Program-made: the position numbers and the translations under genes | Shown: positions 24,997-33,662 of the stretch, in pieces | How the letters are laid out: every line of letters begins with the position of its first letter | Position numbering within the stretch: the stretch's first letter is position 1 | From: an uncultured Prevotellaceae bacterium | GTDB taxonomy: Bacteria > Bacteroidota > Bacteroidia > Bacteroidales > Bacteroidaceae | Assembly (NCBI GenBank): GCA_947170495.1 | Contig: CAMVUB010000014.1 | Span: 1 to 52,686 of the forward strand | Direction of reading: 5' to 3' | DNA length: 52,686 bases | The notes under the pieces: generated by a model | What the model was told of the DNA's origin: nothing | Database searches by the model: none | What the model saw: the letters and a program-made list of their open reading frames with translations, nothing else

Positions 24997-26520
24997 ATGT
25001 TCATCAAAGTTCTTCTGACCATTATCTTCTTGGCCGTGATGGTCGGCGTGGGTGTCTATTCCCACAAGCAGGCCAAGTCCGTCGATGGCTTCGTCCTCGG
25101 CGGCCGTTCCGTAGGTCCCTGGCTCACCGCCTTCGCCTATGGCACCTCGTATTTCTCCGCTGTCGTCTTCGTCGGCTATGCCGGTCAGTTCGGCTGGAAG
25201 TACGGCCTTAGCTCCACTTGGATCGGTGTCGGCAATGCCGTCATCGGTTCGCTGTTGGCGTGGCTTCTTCTGGGCCGTCGTACCAAGCTGATGACGCAGC
25301 ATATCGAGAGCCGCACGATGCCCGATTTCTTCGGTACCCGTTATGGGAGCCAGAGCCTGCGTGTCGTGGCCTCCGTCATCGCCTTCGTCTTCCTCATCCC
25401 TTACACCGCAGGTGTCTATAAAGGTATCTCCACGCTCTTCGAGATGGGCTTTGGCATCCCCTATGAATACTGTGTGATAGCGATGGCCGCCTTCACCGCC
25501 GTCTATGTCATCTTCGGCGGCTACAAAGCCACCGCTATGAATGACTTCATTCAGGGTATCATCATGTTGTTCGGCATCATCGCCGTCATCGTGGCGGTGC
25601 TGAATGTGCAGGGCGGACTTACCGCCGCTGTCGAGAAGCTGGCGACGCTGCCCTCCGATGCCGACCCCACTGTCAACGGCGGCTTTGCCTCGTGGTTCGG
25701 TCCCGATCCGTGGGGCCTGCTGGGTGTCGTCATCCTCACCTCCCTCGGCACGATGGGCCTCCCGCAGATGGTCGGTAAGTTCTACAGCATCACCGATGAG
25801 AGCGCCATCCGTCGTGGCACCATCATCTCCACCATCTTCGCCTTCATCGTGGCCGGTGGCTGCTACTTCCTCGGCGGCTTCGGACGTCTCTATGACCCCG
25901 TCATCGCTGAGAACGGCAAGATTGCCTTCGACTCCATCATCCCCGCCATGCTCGTGACGCTCCCCGATGCCCTCATCGCCCTCGTCGTGCTGTTGGTGCT
26001 GAGCGCCTCCATGAGCACGCTGGCCTCGCTGGTGCTGACCTCGTCGAGCACCATGACCCTCGACCTCATCTATCGCGACAAGAAGTCATTGCCCGGTGAG
26101 GTGGAGGAGGGTAGTATCGACGATGTCGTGGCCGAGAAAGTCGAGCGCCGCAAGGTCGTCGTCATGCGTGTCCTCATCGTCTTCTTCATCGTCATCTCCC
26201 TGATGATAGCCTTGAACCCGCCCACCTTCATCGCGCAGCTCATGGGCATCTCGTGGGGCGCATTGGCCGGTGCTTTCCTCGCACCCTTCATGCTTGGCCT
26301 CTACTGGCGTGGCGTCACCCCCTCCGGTGTCTGGGCGTGCTTCACATGGGGCGTGGGGCTCACCGTGGTGAACATGCTCCTGGGCAATCCCATCAACCCC
26401 ATCAACTGCGGCGCCATCGCCATGCTCGGCGGCTTCCCCGTCGTCTGGCTCGTCAGCCTCTTCACCCCCAAACTCCCCCAGTCCGACGTCGATAAGATGT
26501 TCGCCTGCTACAAGAAATAG
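24997..26520 (+). CDS. Sodium:solute symporter family transporter
   Basis: This 507-residue, 13-helix inner membrane protein has the SSS signatures VDGFVLGGRSVGPWLTAFAYGTSYFSAV at the first discontinuous helix, SRTMPDFFGTRYGS, and FGGYKATAMNDFIQG. It resembles the proline/pantothenate branch, but the substrate is not clear. The start is ATG 24997, one base after the porin stop. A strong terminator follows. Confidence 0.9.
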   Translation: MFIKVLLTIIFLAVMVGVGVYSHKQAKSVDGFVLGGRSVGPWLTAFAYGTSYFSAVVFVGYAGQFGWKYGLSSTWIGVGNAVIGSLLAWLLLGRRTKLMTQHIESRTMPDFFGTRYGSQSLRVVASVIAFVFLIPYTAGVYKGISTLFEMGFGIPYEYCVIAMAAFTAVYVIFGGYKATAMNDFIQGIIMLFGIIAVIVAVLNVQGGLTAAVEKLATLPSDADPTVNGGFASWFGPDPWGLLGVVILTSLGTMGLPQMVGKFYSITDESAIRRGTIISTIFAFIVAGGCYFLGGFGRLYDPVIAENGKIAFDSIIPAMLVTLPDALIALVVLLVLSASMSTLASLVLTSSSTMTLDLIYRDKKSLPGEVEEGSIDDVVAEKVERRKVVVMRVLIVFFIVISLMIALNPPTFIAQLMGISWGALAGAFLAPFMLGLYWRGVTPSGVWACFTWGVGLTVVNMLLGNPINPINCGAIAMLGGFPVVWLVSLFTPKLPQSDVDKMFACYKK

Positions 26521-26557
26521 GGGGCGTTTTTACACCCTTTCTTCACCTTATTTATAG

Positions 26558-26594
26558 TGATATGCGGAAAAATATCATTTTTCTCCGCATATCA
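26558..26594 (+). terminator. Rho-independent terminator after the symporter
   Basis: TGATATGCGGA pairs with TCCGCATATCA (11 bp, extended by A/T pairs inside), followed by TTATATTTTTTT. It isolates the following secreted-protein genes. Confidence 0.85.
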
Positions 26595-26607
26595 TTATAT
26601 TTTTTTG

Positions 26608-26615
26608 TATTTTTG
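26608..26615 (+). promoter_or_regulatory. -7 box (TATTTTTG) of the secreted-protein locus
   Basis: TATTTTTG followed by CGCC sits just after the terminator T-run and 42 bp before the start codon of the 1101-residue protein. Confidence 0.65.
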
Positions 26616-26657
26616 CGCCGCATGATTGAGCTACAACTAACTCAACTTATATAAACA

Positions 26658-29600
26658 ATGAAAAAACTTTTACTTTTATTTTGTGCCTTACTATGCCTTG
26701 GCGGCAGTGAGGGATGGGCCGGAAGTATTGTTGTTAATAGTTCAAATGGTACCTTCAAGAAAAAACATGGTGATGCAGCAGCTGATACTTGGAACAACTA
26801 TTGGGCTTCCACGTCAACTACACCACAGATTAGAATGATCACAAATTATGGGGGGGACAGTGGATTGGGTAACATCTTTGGTCCAGCAAATCAGACCAAT
26901 AATGCGATAACTTATACTGCGGATATCCGCAATGGATATGGATACTCATTTTTTATTTCATCCACTCATATTATAACGAAGGTCACAATACAGGCCTGGG
27001 CACAAGGCGGTGCGAATAAGATTACTGATAATACTTCAGGAAAACAGTATTCGTTTACCTCAGGCGAGGCAAAAACTGTGGAAATAGCCTGCAATGCTCA
27101 AGAAATAATCGATGCTTTCAATATACAGAATAATACTGCTTTCTATGCAAATGTCACTGTATACTATGAGGAGATAAGTCCTGTATCTACGCCCTTCTGT
27201 ACCTATGGACCTACAACAGGAACTTTCTACAGTGGTTCTGCAGACAAAACAAAGCAAGATAGTTATGCAGATAAATGGGTGTCTACCCAGACAAGTCCAC
27301 AGGTCACCATTTCCGTCATTGGCAATAACCTCACATGTCCTGGACGTACCACCTCGGAAGGTGCTTCGTGTTTCTTTGCAAATGGAGGAAAGATTTACAC
27401 TATCTCAGTTCCCAATAGCGCCAAGATAACGGGTTATACCATTGTTGGACGTTCATACACTAGTGCTGGAGCCGCTGGTAACGACATTTCAGCTACGACA
27501 TCTGAGAGTGTAAACCAGACTTTCAAAGGCTCAGAAGATAAAAAATTAGAAGTTAGCGGTAAGGATCTTCGTAGTACTACCTTTACGCTTACAGGCACCA
27601 ATGCTTTTCTCCGTCCAACATGGTTCTTGATTTATGCTGAGAACGATCCGACTTTTGCGGCTGATAAAGCAAGCCTAAGCAATGCTAAAAGCTATATGGT
27701 TCATGGTGCACGCGGCGATTGGCAATATACATCTTCTGATGCGACATCACTGACTTCCACTACGACTTTCAACCGCACAGATAATACTCGTCAGATTGCT
27801 TTTATCAAATCTGCAACCACAGGAAACTATTATGCTTATAGTGTAATAACAGGCAAGTTTATTACCAGCAGTAATACGCTTAGTGACACACCAGAGCCTA
27901 TCTTCATTTTTGAAACGGGAAATGCTGATTATCCGTTCTTCTTCTCCTTCACGTCTGACAAATCAGACAAAAACATCAATTTAACATCAGATCCTGCTTT
28001 CGCATTTAATACAACCAGTACTTATGACGCAGGTAACCAATGGTGCTTATACGCTGCAAAAGACTTTGCAATCCCATCAACTGCATCTGATGCTATTACT
28101 GCATTCGAGACCGCAAATGTCACAGCGACATACAAACTGGTCTTTAACGAGGAGGTGCTAGCAGAGCGTGTTGTCACTGAGGCGGTAGGTTCCGCACCGA
28201 CCATCCAGTGGGATGTGCCAGCCTATTGTACCTATGACTCAGATGTGGCCACCCTTACAGGAGAAACAACAGAGGTTAATTTCACACTCAATTGGGCTGG
28301 TGATTTTGCCTTCTCTTCTGACTATGCCAATGCATCATGGTATTACTTGACTCTTGACGGTAAATACCTTGTTTATTCTGAAACGGGCCCATATGCATTA
28401 GTTGAAAAGGCGGAGATATCATCTTTACAGAGCGCGTTGTGGGCCTTTGAAGGGAACCCATATGATGGTGTGTTAGTAATGAATAAGGCTGCTGGAAAAA
28501 ATCTGTATTTAAAATTCTATCTACCTCCTACAATAGGAAGTGATACCTATTATCCATGGGCTATTGGAGAAAACACAAATGGGTTCACATTGAATATCAG
28601 CGGCTATTATCTCCAGAATACAGAGGACAAATTACAATTAGCAAACGAGTGTTCTTCAACAGACACTGACTCGAAATATGCATTTGATGCAGAAGAAGTA
28701 GATTATTATGACTTGGTTGAAGAGGATGTTCTGCCATATATGTTCGCAGATCCCGGCACAAACACTGTTCTTTCTACAACAATTAACCAACCATTTGGAC
28801 TGGATTATGAAACGGGTGTAATGGGAATTTATACAAAGTATAGTACCAACATTACAAACAAATCATTTACAAAGGCTCAGTACCTTGATTCCAAGTCTAT
28901 TTTAACGTCGAACATCGTATTCCCGCAAAGTGGAAAGTATTATCTCATAAAGAATACCTACAATGGGAAGTATATGCGTGTAACAGCAAGCGCTACGCGC
29001 GGTAGTGTTATATGTGACTTGACTGCAGAGCAAGCAGCAAAAGATGCCTCGGCTCATTTCTACATTACAGAGATTGATTCCAAGCCATATATAATGACTC
29101 AAGGAGAGTATCTTAACTGGGTGAATGGTACTGGGACAACAGGATGGACAAGTAAAAATAAAGATAAATATGCCCATTTTGTTTCGACAGGTTCAGGTGA
29201 AGGTGCCTTCTCTTTGGCATATGGCAATGGCGAGGGTGGCTATGCAGGTTATTTAGGAGTTGGCTATTATGCTTTGACAGGCACTGAAAGCACAACAGTT
29301 GGAGGTAGCACAATTGATGAAAGAAGTAAATTGGCACATTGGACATTTGAGACGGTGAATAATATGACGATAGCTCTTAATACAGTCAGAAGTAAGTCCT
29401 ATGCTACTTTCTCAGCACCGTTTGATGTTACGATAGGTGCTGAAGCAACAGCTTATCAGGTTGATTTGGATGAAGAGCGGAATAGGGCCGTTTACACCGA
29501 AATAGCTGATAATAAGGTTCCTGCAGGTGCAGGTGTATTACTGATAAGTGAAACTGCTGCGACGTCAGTAACAGCAGCTATTCGGACAGCAGGTGATGCA

Positions 29601-29963
29601 TATGACGCATTAGTAGGCAATGAGCTTGTTGGATATTATTTTGCAAGAACTTTTAGCTATCCCGATGAGACAACAAATTGGAACCTTGTTCTTGGCAATG
29701 GCACTTCGGGCATTGGCTTCTACCAGATGAACGGAACGGCTTCTGCCAACAAGGCTTATCTACCTTATCCTCATGTGGCAAGTACCCCTGTTAAGGGCCT
29801 TTTTCTTGTGCCGGGCGACGAGCTGATGGATGGCGTCAACGACCTTTCCCCCAACCCCTCTCCTGTTAGCGAGGGGAGCATTTACAACTTGGCAGGTCAG
29901 CGTCTGAGCAAGCTGCAGAAGGGCGTGAACATCGTGAATGGTAAGAAAGTATTAGTAAAATAA
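26658..29963 (+). CDS. Large secreted protein A with C-terminal GQRLSKLQKGVNIVNGKKVLVK-type tail
   Basis: This 1101-residue protein has a signal peptide (MKKLLLLFCALLCLGGSEGWAG). Two related jelly-roll-like domains follow (~25-170 and ~175-330, each with a GTF....AD.W...WAST/VSTQ..PQ pattern). Then come beta-rich repeats that look like beta-trefoil or lectin modules (SGKYYLIKNTYNGKYMRV and others) and a Prevotella-type C-terminus (IYNLAGQRLSKLQKGVNIVN). This tail resembles type IX secretion C-terminal domains but is shorter. No catalytic motif is recognised. The DNA is clearly AT-richer than the neighbours. A GC-rich hairpin encodes LSPNPSPVSEGS before the tail. Confidence 0.7.
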   Translation: MKKLLLLFCALLCLGGSEGWAGSIVVNSSNGTFKKKHGDAAADTWNNYWASTSTTPQIRMITNYGGDSGLGNIFGPANQTNNAITYTADIRNGYGYSFFISSTHIITKVTIQAWAQGGANKITDNTSGKQYSFTSGEAKTVEIACNAQEIIDAFNIQNNTAFYANVTVYYEEISPVSTPFCTYGPTTGTFYSGSADKTKQDSYADKWVSTQTSPQVTISVIGNNLTCPGRTTSEGASCFFANGGKIYTISVPNSAKITGYTIVGRSYTSAGAAGNDISATTSESVNQTFKGSEDKKLEVSGKDLRSTTFTLTGTNAFLRPTWFLIYAENDPTFAADKASLSNAKSYMVHGARGDWQYTSSDATSLTSTTTFNRTDNTRQIAFIKSATTGNYYAYSVITGKFITSSNTLSDTPEPIFIFETGNADYPFFFSFTSDKSDKNINLTSDPAFAFNTTSTYDAGNQWCLYAAKDFAIPSTASDAITAFETANVTATYKLVFNEEVLAERVVTEAVGSAPTIQWDVPAYCTYDSDVATLTGETTEVNFTLNWAGDFAFSSDYANASWYYLTLDGKYLVYSETGPYALVEKAEISSLQSALWAFEGNPYDGVLVMNKAAGKNLYLKFYLPPTIGSDTYYPWAIGENTNGFTLNISGYYLQNTEDKLQLANECSSTDTDSKYAFDAEEVDYYDLVEEDVLPYMFADPGTNTVLSTTINQPFGLDYETGVMGIYTKYSTNITNKSFTKAQYLDSKSILTSNIVFPQSGKYYLIKNTYNGKYMRVTASATRGSVICDLTAEQAAKDASAHFYITEIDSKPYIMTQGEYLNWVNGTGTTGWTSKNKDKYAHFVSTGSGEGAFSLAYGNGEGGYAGYLGVGYYALTGTESTTVGGSTIDERSKLAHWTFETVNNMTIALNTVRSKSYATFSAPFDVTIGAEATAYQVDLDEERNRAVYTEIADNKVPAGAGVLLISETAATSVTAAIRTAGDAYDALVGNELVGYYFARTFSYPDETTNWNLVLGNGTSGIGFYQMNGTASANKAYLPYPHVASTPVKGLFLVPGDELMDGVNDLSPNPSPVSEGSIYNLAGQRLSKLQKGVNIVNGKKVLVK
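29845..29880. repeat. GC-rich hairpin repeat in secreted protein A
   Basis: CCCCCAACCCCTCTCCTGTT is followed by AGCGAGGGGAG and read in frame as LSPNPSPVSEGS. It marks the junction of the last beta domain and the C-terminal tail, the same place as in secreted protein B. Confidence 0.75.
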
Positions 29964-29964
29964 A

Positions 29965-30000
29965 AGACCCATCCCTCACCCTCCCGTGGGGAGGGGGATG
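29965..30000. repeat. GC-rich hairpin repeat after secreted protein A
   Basis: AGACCCATCCCTCACCCTCC...GGGGAGGGGG begins two bases after the stop codon, in the same orientation as the copy inside the gene. Confidence 0.75.
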
Positions 30001-30028
30001 TTAGTAATATAAATAGAAACATACGACT

Positions 30029-30184
30029 ATGAATAAGAAAACATATATCATTCCTACGCTTCTCATTGTGAACGTTAATGCGTCTCAGATGATTGCGGAA
30101 TCTCTAGGTGTAAATCCTGAGGAACAAGTCAACTCCAACTTCACCAAAGACGAAGGCGACTGGGATGAAGTTTGGGACGATTGA
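30029..30184 (+). CDS. Small acidic peptide 1 (51 aa), C-terminus TKDEGDWDEVWDD
   Basis: The gene begins with ATG 30029 and ends with TGA 30182-30184. The protein has a short basic N-terminus (MNKKTYIIPTLLIVNVNASQ), the segment MIAESLG, then a very acidic, tryptophan-containing C-terminus. It aligns with the peptide at 32502-32654 (K.Y..P...V....AS.MIAES...TKDEGDWDEVWDD) although the rest has diverged, so selection on the tail and the MIAES core is likely. I know similar unnamed short ORFs in Bacteroidales but no function. It follows secreted protein A by 65 bp. Confidence 0.75.
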   Translation: MNKKTYIIPTLLIVNVNASQMIAESLGVNPEEQVNSNFTKDEGDWDEVWDD

Positions 30185-30195
30185 CCCTCAAAATA

Positions 30196-30238
30196 CCCTT
30201 CTTGAAGGCCGGGCATAGCTCGGCCTTCGCTAGAAGGG
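30196..30238. terminator. Strong hairpin between the two secreted-protein units
   Basis: CCCTTCT and AGAAGGG enclose GAAGGCCG-GGCATAGCT-CGGCCTTC, giving a two-part stem of 15 bp. No T-run follows, so it may be a processing, attenuation or partial termination structure between unit 1 and unit 2. Confidence 0.55.
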
Positions 30239-30279
30239 GACCAACGAAAAAACAAACTAACTTTAACTCTTACATAACA

Positions 30280-32472
30280 ATGAAAAAACTTTTACTCTTT
30301 TTTATTCTGCTCCTCACCGGAGTCAGTGGGGCGTGGGGAACGGAGACTGTCACGATTAAGATAGGCCCTGATTATGGTACATATCATAAAGGTTGGAGTT
30401 CAGCTGCTTTGGGTACAGGTGACTGGGGCGCTTATTGGCGTTCAACTCGTAAGCATATTGACGGATCCGACCTATTAAGATTCAATGGCGTATCAGGAAT
30501 GAATACTACAAATGGTAATATATATGGTGGTCAGGACTATACCTTGACAGCTGCGGACGGATGTACGATTAAAAGCTATTCATTTAATGGAACTGCCACA
30601 GACGGAGATATAACAATAACGCCCGCTGGAGGAAGTGGCACCGTAATAACAACAGGAAATAGATTGCTAACGAATCTGTCAGTAAACGTAAATGCCAATA
30701 CCACTACGTTTAACTTATCTCCCAAGGACACTCACTTTGAGAATTTGGACTTGACTGTAACCATTGAAGTCAATGCAGTGATTGCCCAATTTGATGCTAC
30801 TCCTAAATATCGAATTTTCACAAAAAATGATGGCACATCGGAAGGTGAAACGAAGTATTATCTCAAGACAGATGGAACATTGACGGCCACTAAAGGAGAG
30901 GCCGGATCGTTTAGTTTTATCGCAACAACGAATAATTATTTCGCTTCTGCGGGATATGCTTTTAAGATAACCGCGGGTAACAATTCATATTTCACCAATC
31001 CCAATAAAACAGATCGTAATGCAAAGATTAGGACCACAACATCTCAGTCGCGTGAAGATTGGGAAGGTCAAGTATTCATTTTCAATGGCTCTAAATATGC
31101 TATTCGCTCGACCAATGCGACAGGGAGTGGCGAATGGCAGCAAGATGCTTACTGGACGGTGAATCCTGATGGTACGAATGTGGACGGCAGTGCGACCGAT
31201 GACGTGCCAGAGGCGGATTATACTGATTCTCCACATTCCGCTCAATATGTTTGGGGCGTTGAGACGGATTATTATGGAGATAAAATAGGAAAAGAATTTA
31301 GCAGTTCTTTATTTGACGATGAGGCTACAGTGGGTAATGATTATTTTATGTTGAAGGAGGGTAGCGATAAGAGTATGCTAAGAGGAATTTATGGTATGCG
31401 CTATGATGTTTTACTTGAGTCGGACTATAACTTAATAAGAACTGCTATTGTTGGTTCTATTAACTATCCCGCAAGCGGCTGCTATCGCATAAAAAGTAGT
31501 GGACAACGCAATATCGGTTATAGTTACATTTGTTATGGTAGTTCTATGTATGGTACAGGTTTGCGTACTGTTGCTGTTGATAACGCTGGTTCAGATATTT
31601 CATCAATCATTAGACTTACGGGAAGTAAAGGCGTTTATAAACTGAGTACTCAAGGCCTGAATGTACAACGTCAGACGGCTAGCAATAAAGCTTTTACCGT
31701 AACGGATGCAGACGGAGTTGATTTTCATTTTAATATTTCATCTCCGGGGGTTGTCACAATATGTAATGAAGATTCAGAAAGTGGAGATCGTAAAGGATGT
31801 CTTCATGAAGGACAGGATGGAACGCCTTACAAAGGCGTCATAAACTGGAATCCAGGTTCCATTCAATCTCGGTGGACTGTAGAAGATGCTAGCACGGTTA
31901 CCATTCCGTTGACCTATGTCTCTTCCGTGCGTGCAAGTTTCTCAACCCTCTATCTCCCCTTCGGCGCTACTGTCACCGGTGCCAAAGCATACATCCTTAC
32001 AGTAAGCGGTGAGTGGGCTATTCCGAGTGAGATTACAGAAATTCCTGCAAATACTGGTGTACTGCTACGCGCTGATGGAGAGGTCGCTTCTGCGACAGTT
32101 ACCATCAACGACGCAGCCTCTGAAGAAACAACAGGCAATATGTTGACCGGAACCAACGTTGACATCACAGCAGATCGCTCACCTGGTGAATATATCCTTG
32201 GTAATGGCGAAGACGGCCTCGGCTTCTACCAGCGCAAGTCCGGTAGAAAGATTGGTGCCAACAAGGCTTATCTACAGCTTGACGCAGATCTTGCTGCCAG
32301 CGTGAAGGGCCTTCTCCTGAACTTCGATATTGCAACGGGTATAGACGGACTCACCCCCGACCCCTCTCTTTCAAAGAAGGGAGAAGAGATCTTTAATCTC
32401 GCAGGTCAGAAGATGAGCAAGCTGCAGAAAGGCGTGAACATCGTAAACGGCAAAAAAGTGTTAGTTAAGTAA
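30280..32472 (+). CDS. Large secreted protein B with C-terminal GQKMSKLQKGVNIVNGKKVLVK-type tail
   Basis: The start at 30280 (MKKLLLFFILLLTGVSGAWG, signal peptide) gives 730 residues. The longer frame from 30172 crosses the hairpin and has no signal. The first domain (GPDYGTYHKGWSSAALGTGD...) is related to the GTF/ADxW domains of protein A. Beta-rich modules follow, then a conserved block (RASFSTLYLPFGATV, ANTGVLLRAD, GFYQRKSGRKIGANKAYL) shared with protein A, and the tail IFNLAGQKMSKLQKGVNIVN. The 5' leaders and C-termini of A and B are nearly the same, so the unit was duplicated. No catalytic motif is recognised. Confidence 0.7.
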   Translation: MKKLLLFFILLLTGVSGAWGTETVTIKIGPDYGTYHKGWSSAALGTGDWGAYWRSTRKHIDGSDLLRFNGVSGMNTTNGNIYGGQDYTLTAADGCTIKSYSFNGTATDGDITITPAGGSGTVITTGNRLLTNLSVNVNANTTTFNLSPKDTHFENLDLTVTIEVNAVIAQFDATPKYRIFTKNDGTSEGETKYYLKTDGTLTATKGEAGSFSFIATTNNYFASAGYAFKITAGNNSYFTNPNKTDRNAKIRTTTSQSREDWEGQVFIFNGSKYAIRSTNATGSGEWQQDAYWTVNPDGTNVDGSATDDVPEADYTDSPHSAQYVWGVETDYYGDKIGKEFSSSLFDDEATVGNDYFMLKEGSDKSMLRGIYGMRYDVLLESDYNLIRTAIVGSINYPASGCYRIKSSGQRNIGYSYICYGSSMYGTGLRTVAVDNAGSDISSIIRLTGSKGVYKLSTQGLNVQRQTASNKAFTVTDADGVDFHFNISSPGVVTICNEDSESGDRKGCLHEGQDGTPYKGVINWNPGSIQSRWTVEDASTVTIPLTYVSSVRASFSTLYLPFGATVTGAKAYILTVSGEWAIPSEITEIPANTGVLLRADGEVASATVTINDAASEETTGNMLTGTNVDITADRSPGEYILGNGEDGLGFYQRKSGRKIGANKAYLQLDADLAASVKGLLLNFDIATGIDGLTPDPSLSKKGEEIFNLAGQKMSKLQKGVNIVNGKKVLVK
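32349..32388. repeat. GC-rich hairpin repeat in secreted protein B
   Basis: CTCACCCCCGACCCCTCTC-TTTCAAAG-AAGGGAGAAG is translated as LTPDPSLSKKGEE at the same domain junction as in protein A. The right arm is degraded. Confidence 0.7.
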
Positions 32473-32501
32473 AGTCTCTAATTCTCAAATTCTTGATTAT
32501 T

Positions 32502-32654
32502 ATGAAAAAGATATATTTGACACCTCATGCAACAGTGATTCATATTCAAGCATCACACATGATAGCTGAGTCCTACAAGATTTATAATAGTGAAATCGAT
32601 GCCGATGCGATGACCAAGGACGAAGGTGACTGGGATGAAGTCTGGGATGATTAA
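32502..32654 (+). CDS. Small acidic peptide 2 (50 aa), C-terminus TKDEGDWDEVWDD
   Basis: ATG 32502 to TAA 32652-32654, 29 bp after secreted protein B. MKKIYLTPHATVIHIQASH is followed by MIAESYK and the same 13-residue acidic tail as peptide 1. The two peptides keep start, length, MIAES core and tail while differing elsewhere. There is no transmembrane helix and no Cys. The N-terminus is not a convincing signal peptide. Roles as chaperone-like partner, regulator or modified peptide are all open. Confidence 0.75.
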   Translation: MKKIYLTPHATVIHIQASHMIAESYKIYNSEIDADAMTKDEGDWDEVWDD

Positions 32655-32704
32655 TTTGTTTGGCTCTATAGCACACAATATAGAGTAGTAATAGTTTTTT
32701 TCGC

Positions 32705-32734
32705 GAGAGGCTGGACTGGGAAGTCCGGCCTCTC
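32705..32734 (+). terminator. Terminator after peptide 2
   Basis: GAGAGGC-T-GGACT-GGGA-AGTCC-G-GCCTCTC forms a 12-bp stem with one mismatch, followed by TCTTTGTCTTT. It closes the duplicated locus. Confidence 0.8.
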
Positions 32735-32745
32735 TCTTTGTCTTT

Positions 32746-32877
32746 GGTCGCTCCGCTCAAAATCTCCAAATAATCTTACTTGAAAATCTTAAGAAAATCT
32801 TTATTAATATCTATCTATAGCTTGTTTGATGATTTTTTAGATTGATTTTTTGGAGATTTTGAGGCCGTAGGCCGACC
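32746..32877. mobile_element. MITE-like element 2
   Basis: This 132-bp AT-rich segment starts GGTCGCTCCGCTCAAAAT followed by CTCCAAA, and ends TTTGGAGATTTTGAGGCCG followed by TAGGCCGACC, giving terminal inverted repeats of about 27 bp with a few mismatches. There is no ORF. Confidence 0.7.
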
Positions 32878-33432
32878 CAAAAGAAGGTTTGCCAGAGGAC
32901 AAGTTCTTTGCGACCTTTGCCTAGAACAAAGGCTTGTGCGAAGCACTTTTTGTTCGGCTCTGCGGGCTCGCGAAGCGCAATAGCCCAAGCGACCTGAGGA
33001 CTGGCAACCTTAAAAACTTTGCGCCTTTGCGGTGAAAATGGAACGTAATGGGGAACAGAAATGTGCATATAATAGGGAACATAAATCTTACAGAAATCTG
33101 GACATAAATCTGTGGATGGGAAATAAATGTGCATAATACTCATAATTGGGTTCATTAATCCAAATAATAATTTTGCTTATTTGTGGCTTAAATTATGCTC
33201 ATTATGGTCATTTGTTTCCGATACAGAACAGCTGGAACTTAAATCAGCCTTAAATCTGGACATAAATCTTCTCTCTTTCACTCAGGAAACACAGGATTTA
33301 TATCGAACATGAATCGCTCGAATTTACACGAATAACCATTATCGCCCTAGTAGATTTAAGTTCCGATTGAAGCTTGATTTAAGTTCACTTCGTTATTCGT
33401 CGGATTCGTGTGATTCGTGTTGAGTCATCTTT
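32878..33432. other. Gene-free AT-rich region
   Basis: I find no credible gene. The region contains fragments of repeats, including AAATCTGGACATAAATCT twice (near 33094 and 33252) and GATTCGTGTGATTCGTGT near 33404-33421. Together with the flanking MITE-like elements it looks like a graveyard of repeat insertions. Confidence 0.6.
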
Positions 33433-33612
33433 GGTCGCTCCGCTCAAAATCTCTAAAAAATCTACCAAAAATCATTAAACATTTCCCTTGAGAGATTATC
33501 AATGAAATTTTTGTTTCAATTTTGAGGAACCGAGTAAGCAGTGAGAGCCATAATGCTCGCATCAATGGCCGAGTCGCGTTCGAGGTCGACGATAGTCAAC
33601 GAAGTGACGACC
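33433..33612. mobile_element. MITE-like element 3
   Basis: This 180-bp segment starts GGTCGCTCCGCTCAAAAT, as in element 2, and ends CGAAGTGACGACC, the complement of the left end of element 1. It includes a ~70-bp internal stretch (around 33530-33598) that is missing from element 1. No ORF is present. Confidence 0.68.
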
Positions 33613-33630
33613 AGATAATTTACGTTCATG

Positions 33631-33651
33631 GGTTAAAGGTTAATGGTTAAG
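33631..33651. repeat. 7-bp tandem repeat (GGTTAAN x3)
   Basis: GGTTAAA, GGTTAAT and GGTTAAG lie 11 bp beyond the stop codon of the ADP-forming synthetase. Confidence 0.65.
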
Positions 33652-33662
33652 TACAAGATATT

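Noticed and set aside
30172-30279. N-terminal extension of secreted protein B from 30172
   Set aside because: It runs through the end of peptide 1 and a strong hairpin, and a proper signal peptide begins at 30280.
33127-33312. 61-codon ORF in the repeat-rich gap
   Set aside because: It has no ribosome-binding site, promoter or recognisable sequence, and contains one of the AAATCTGGACATAAATCT repeats.
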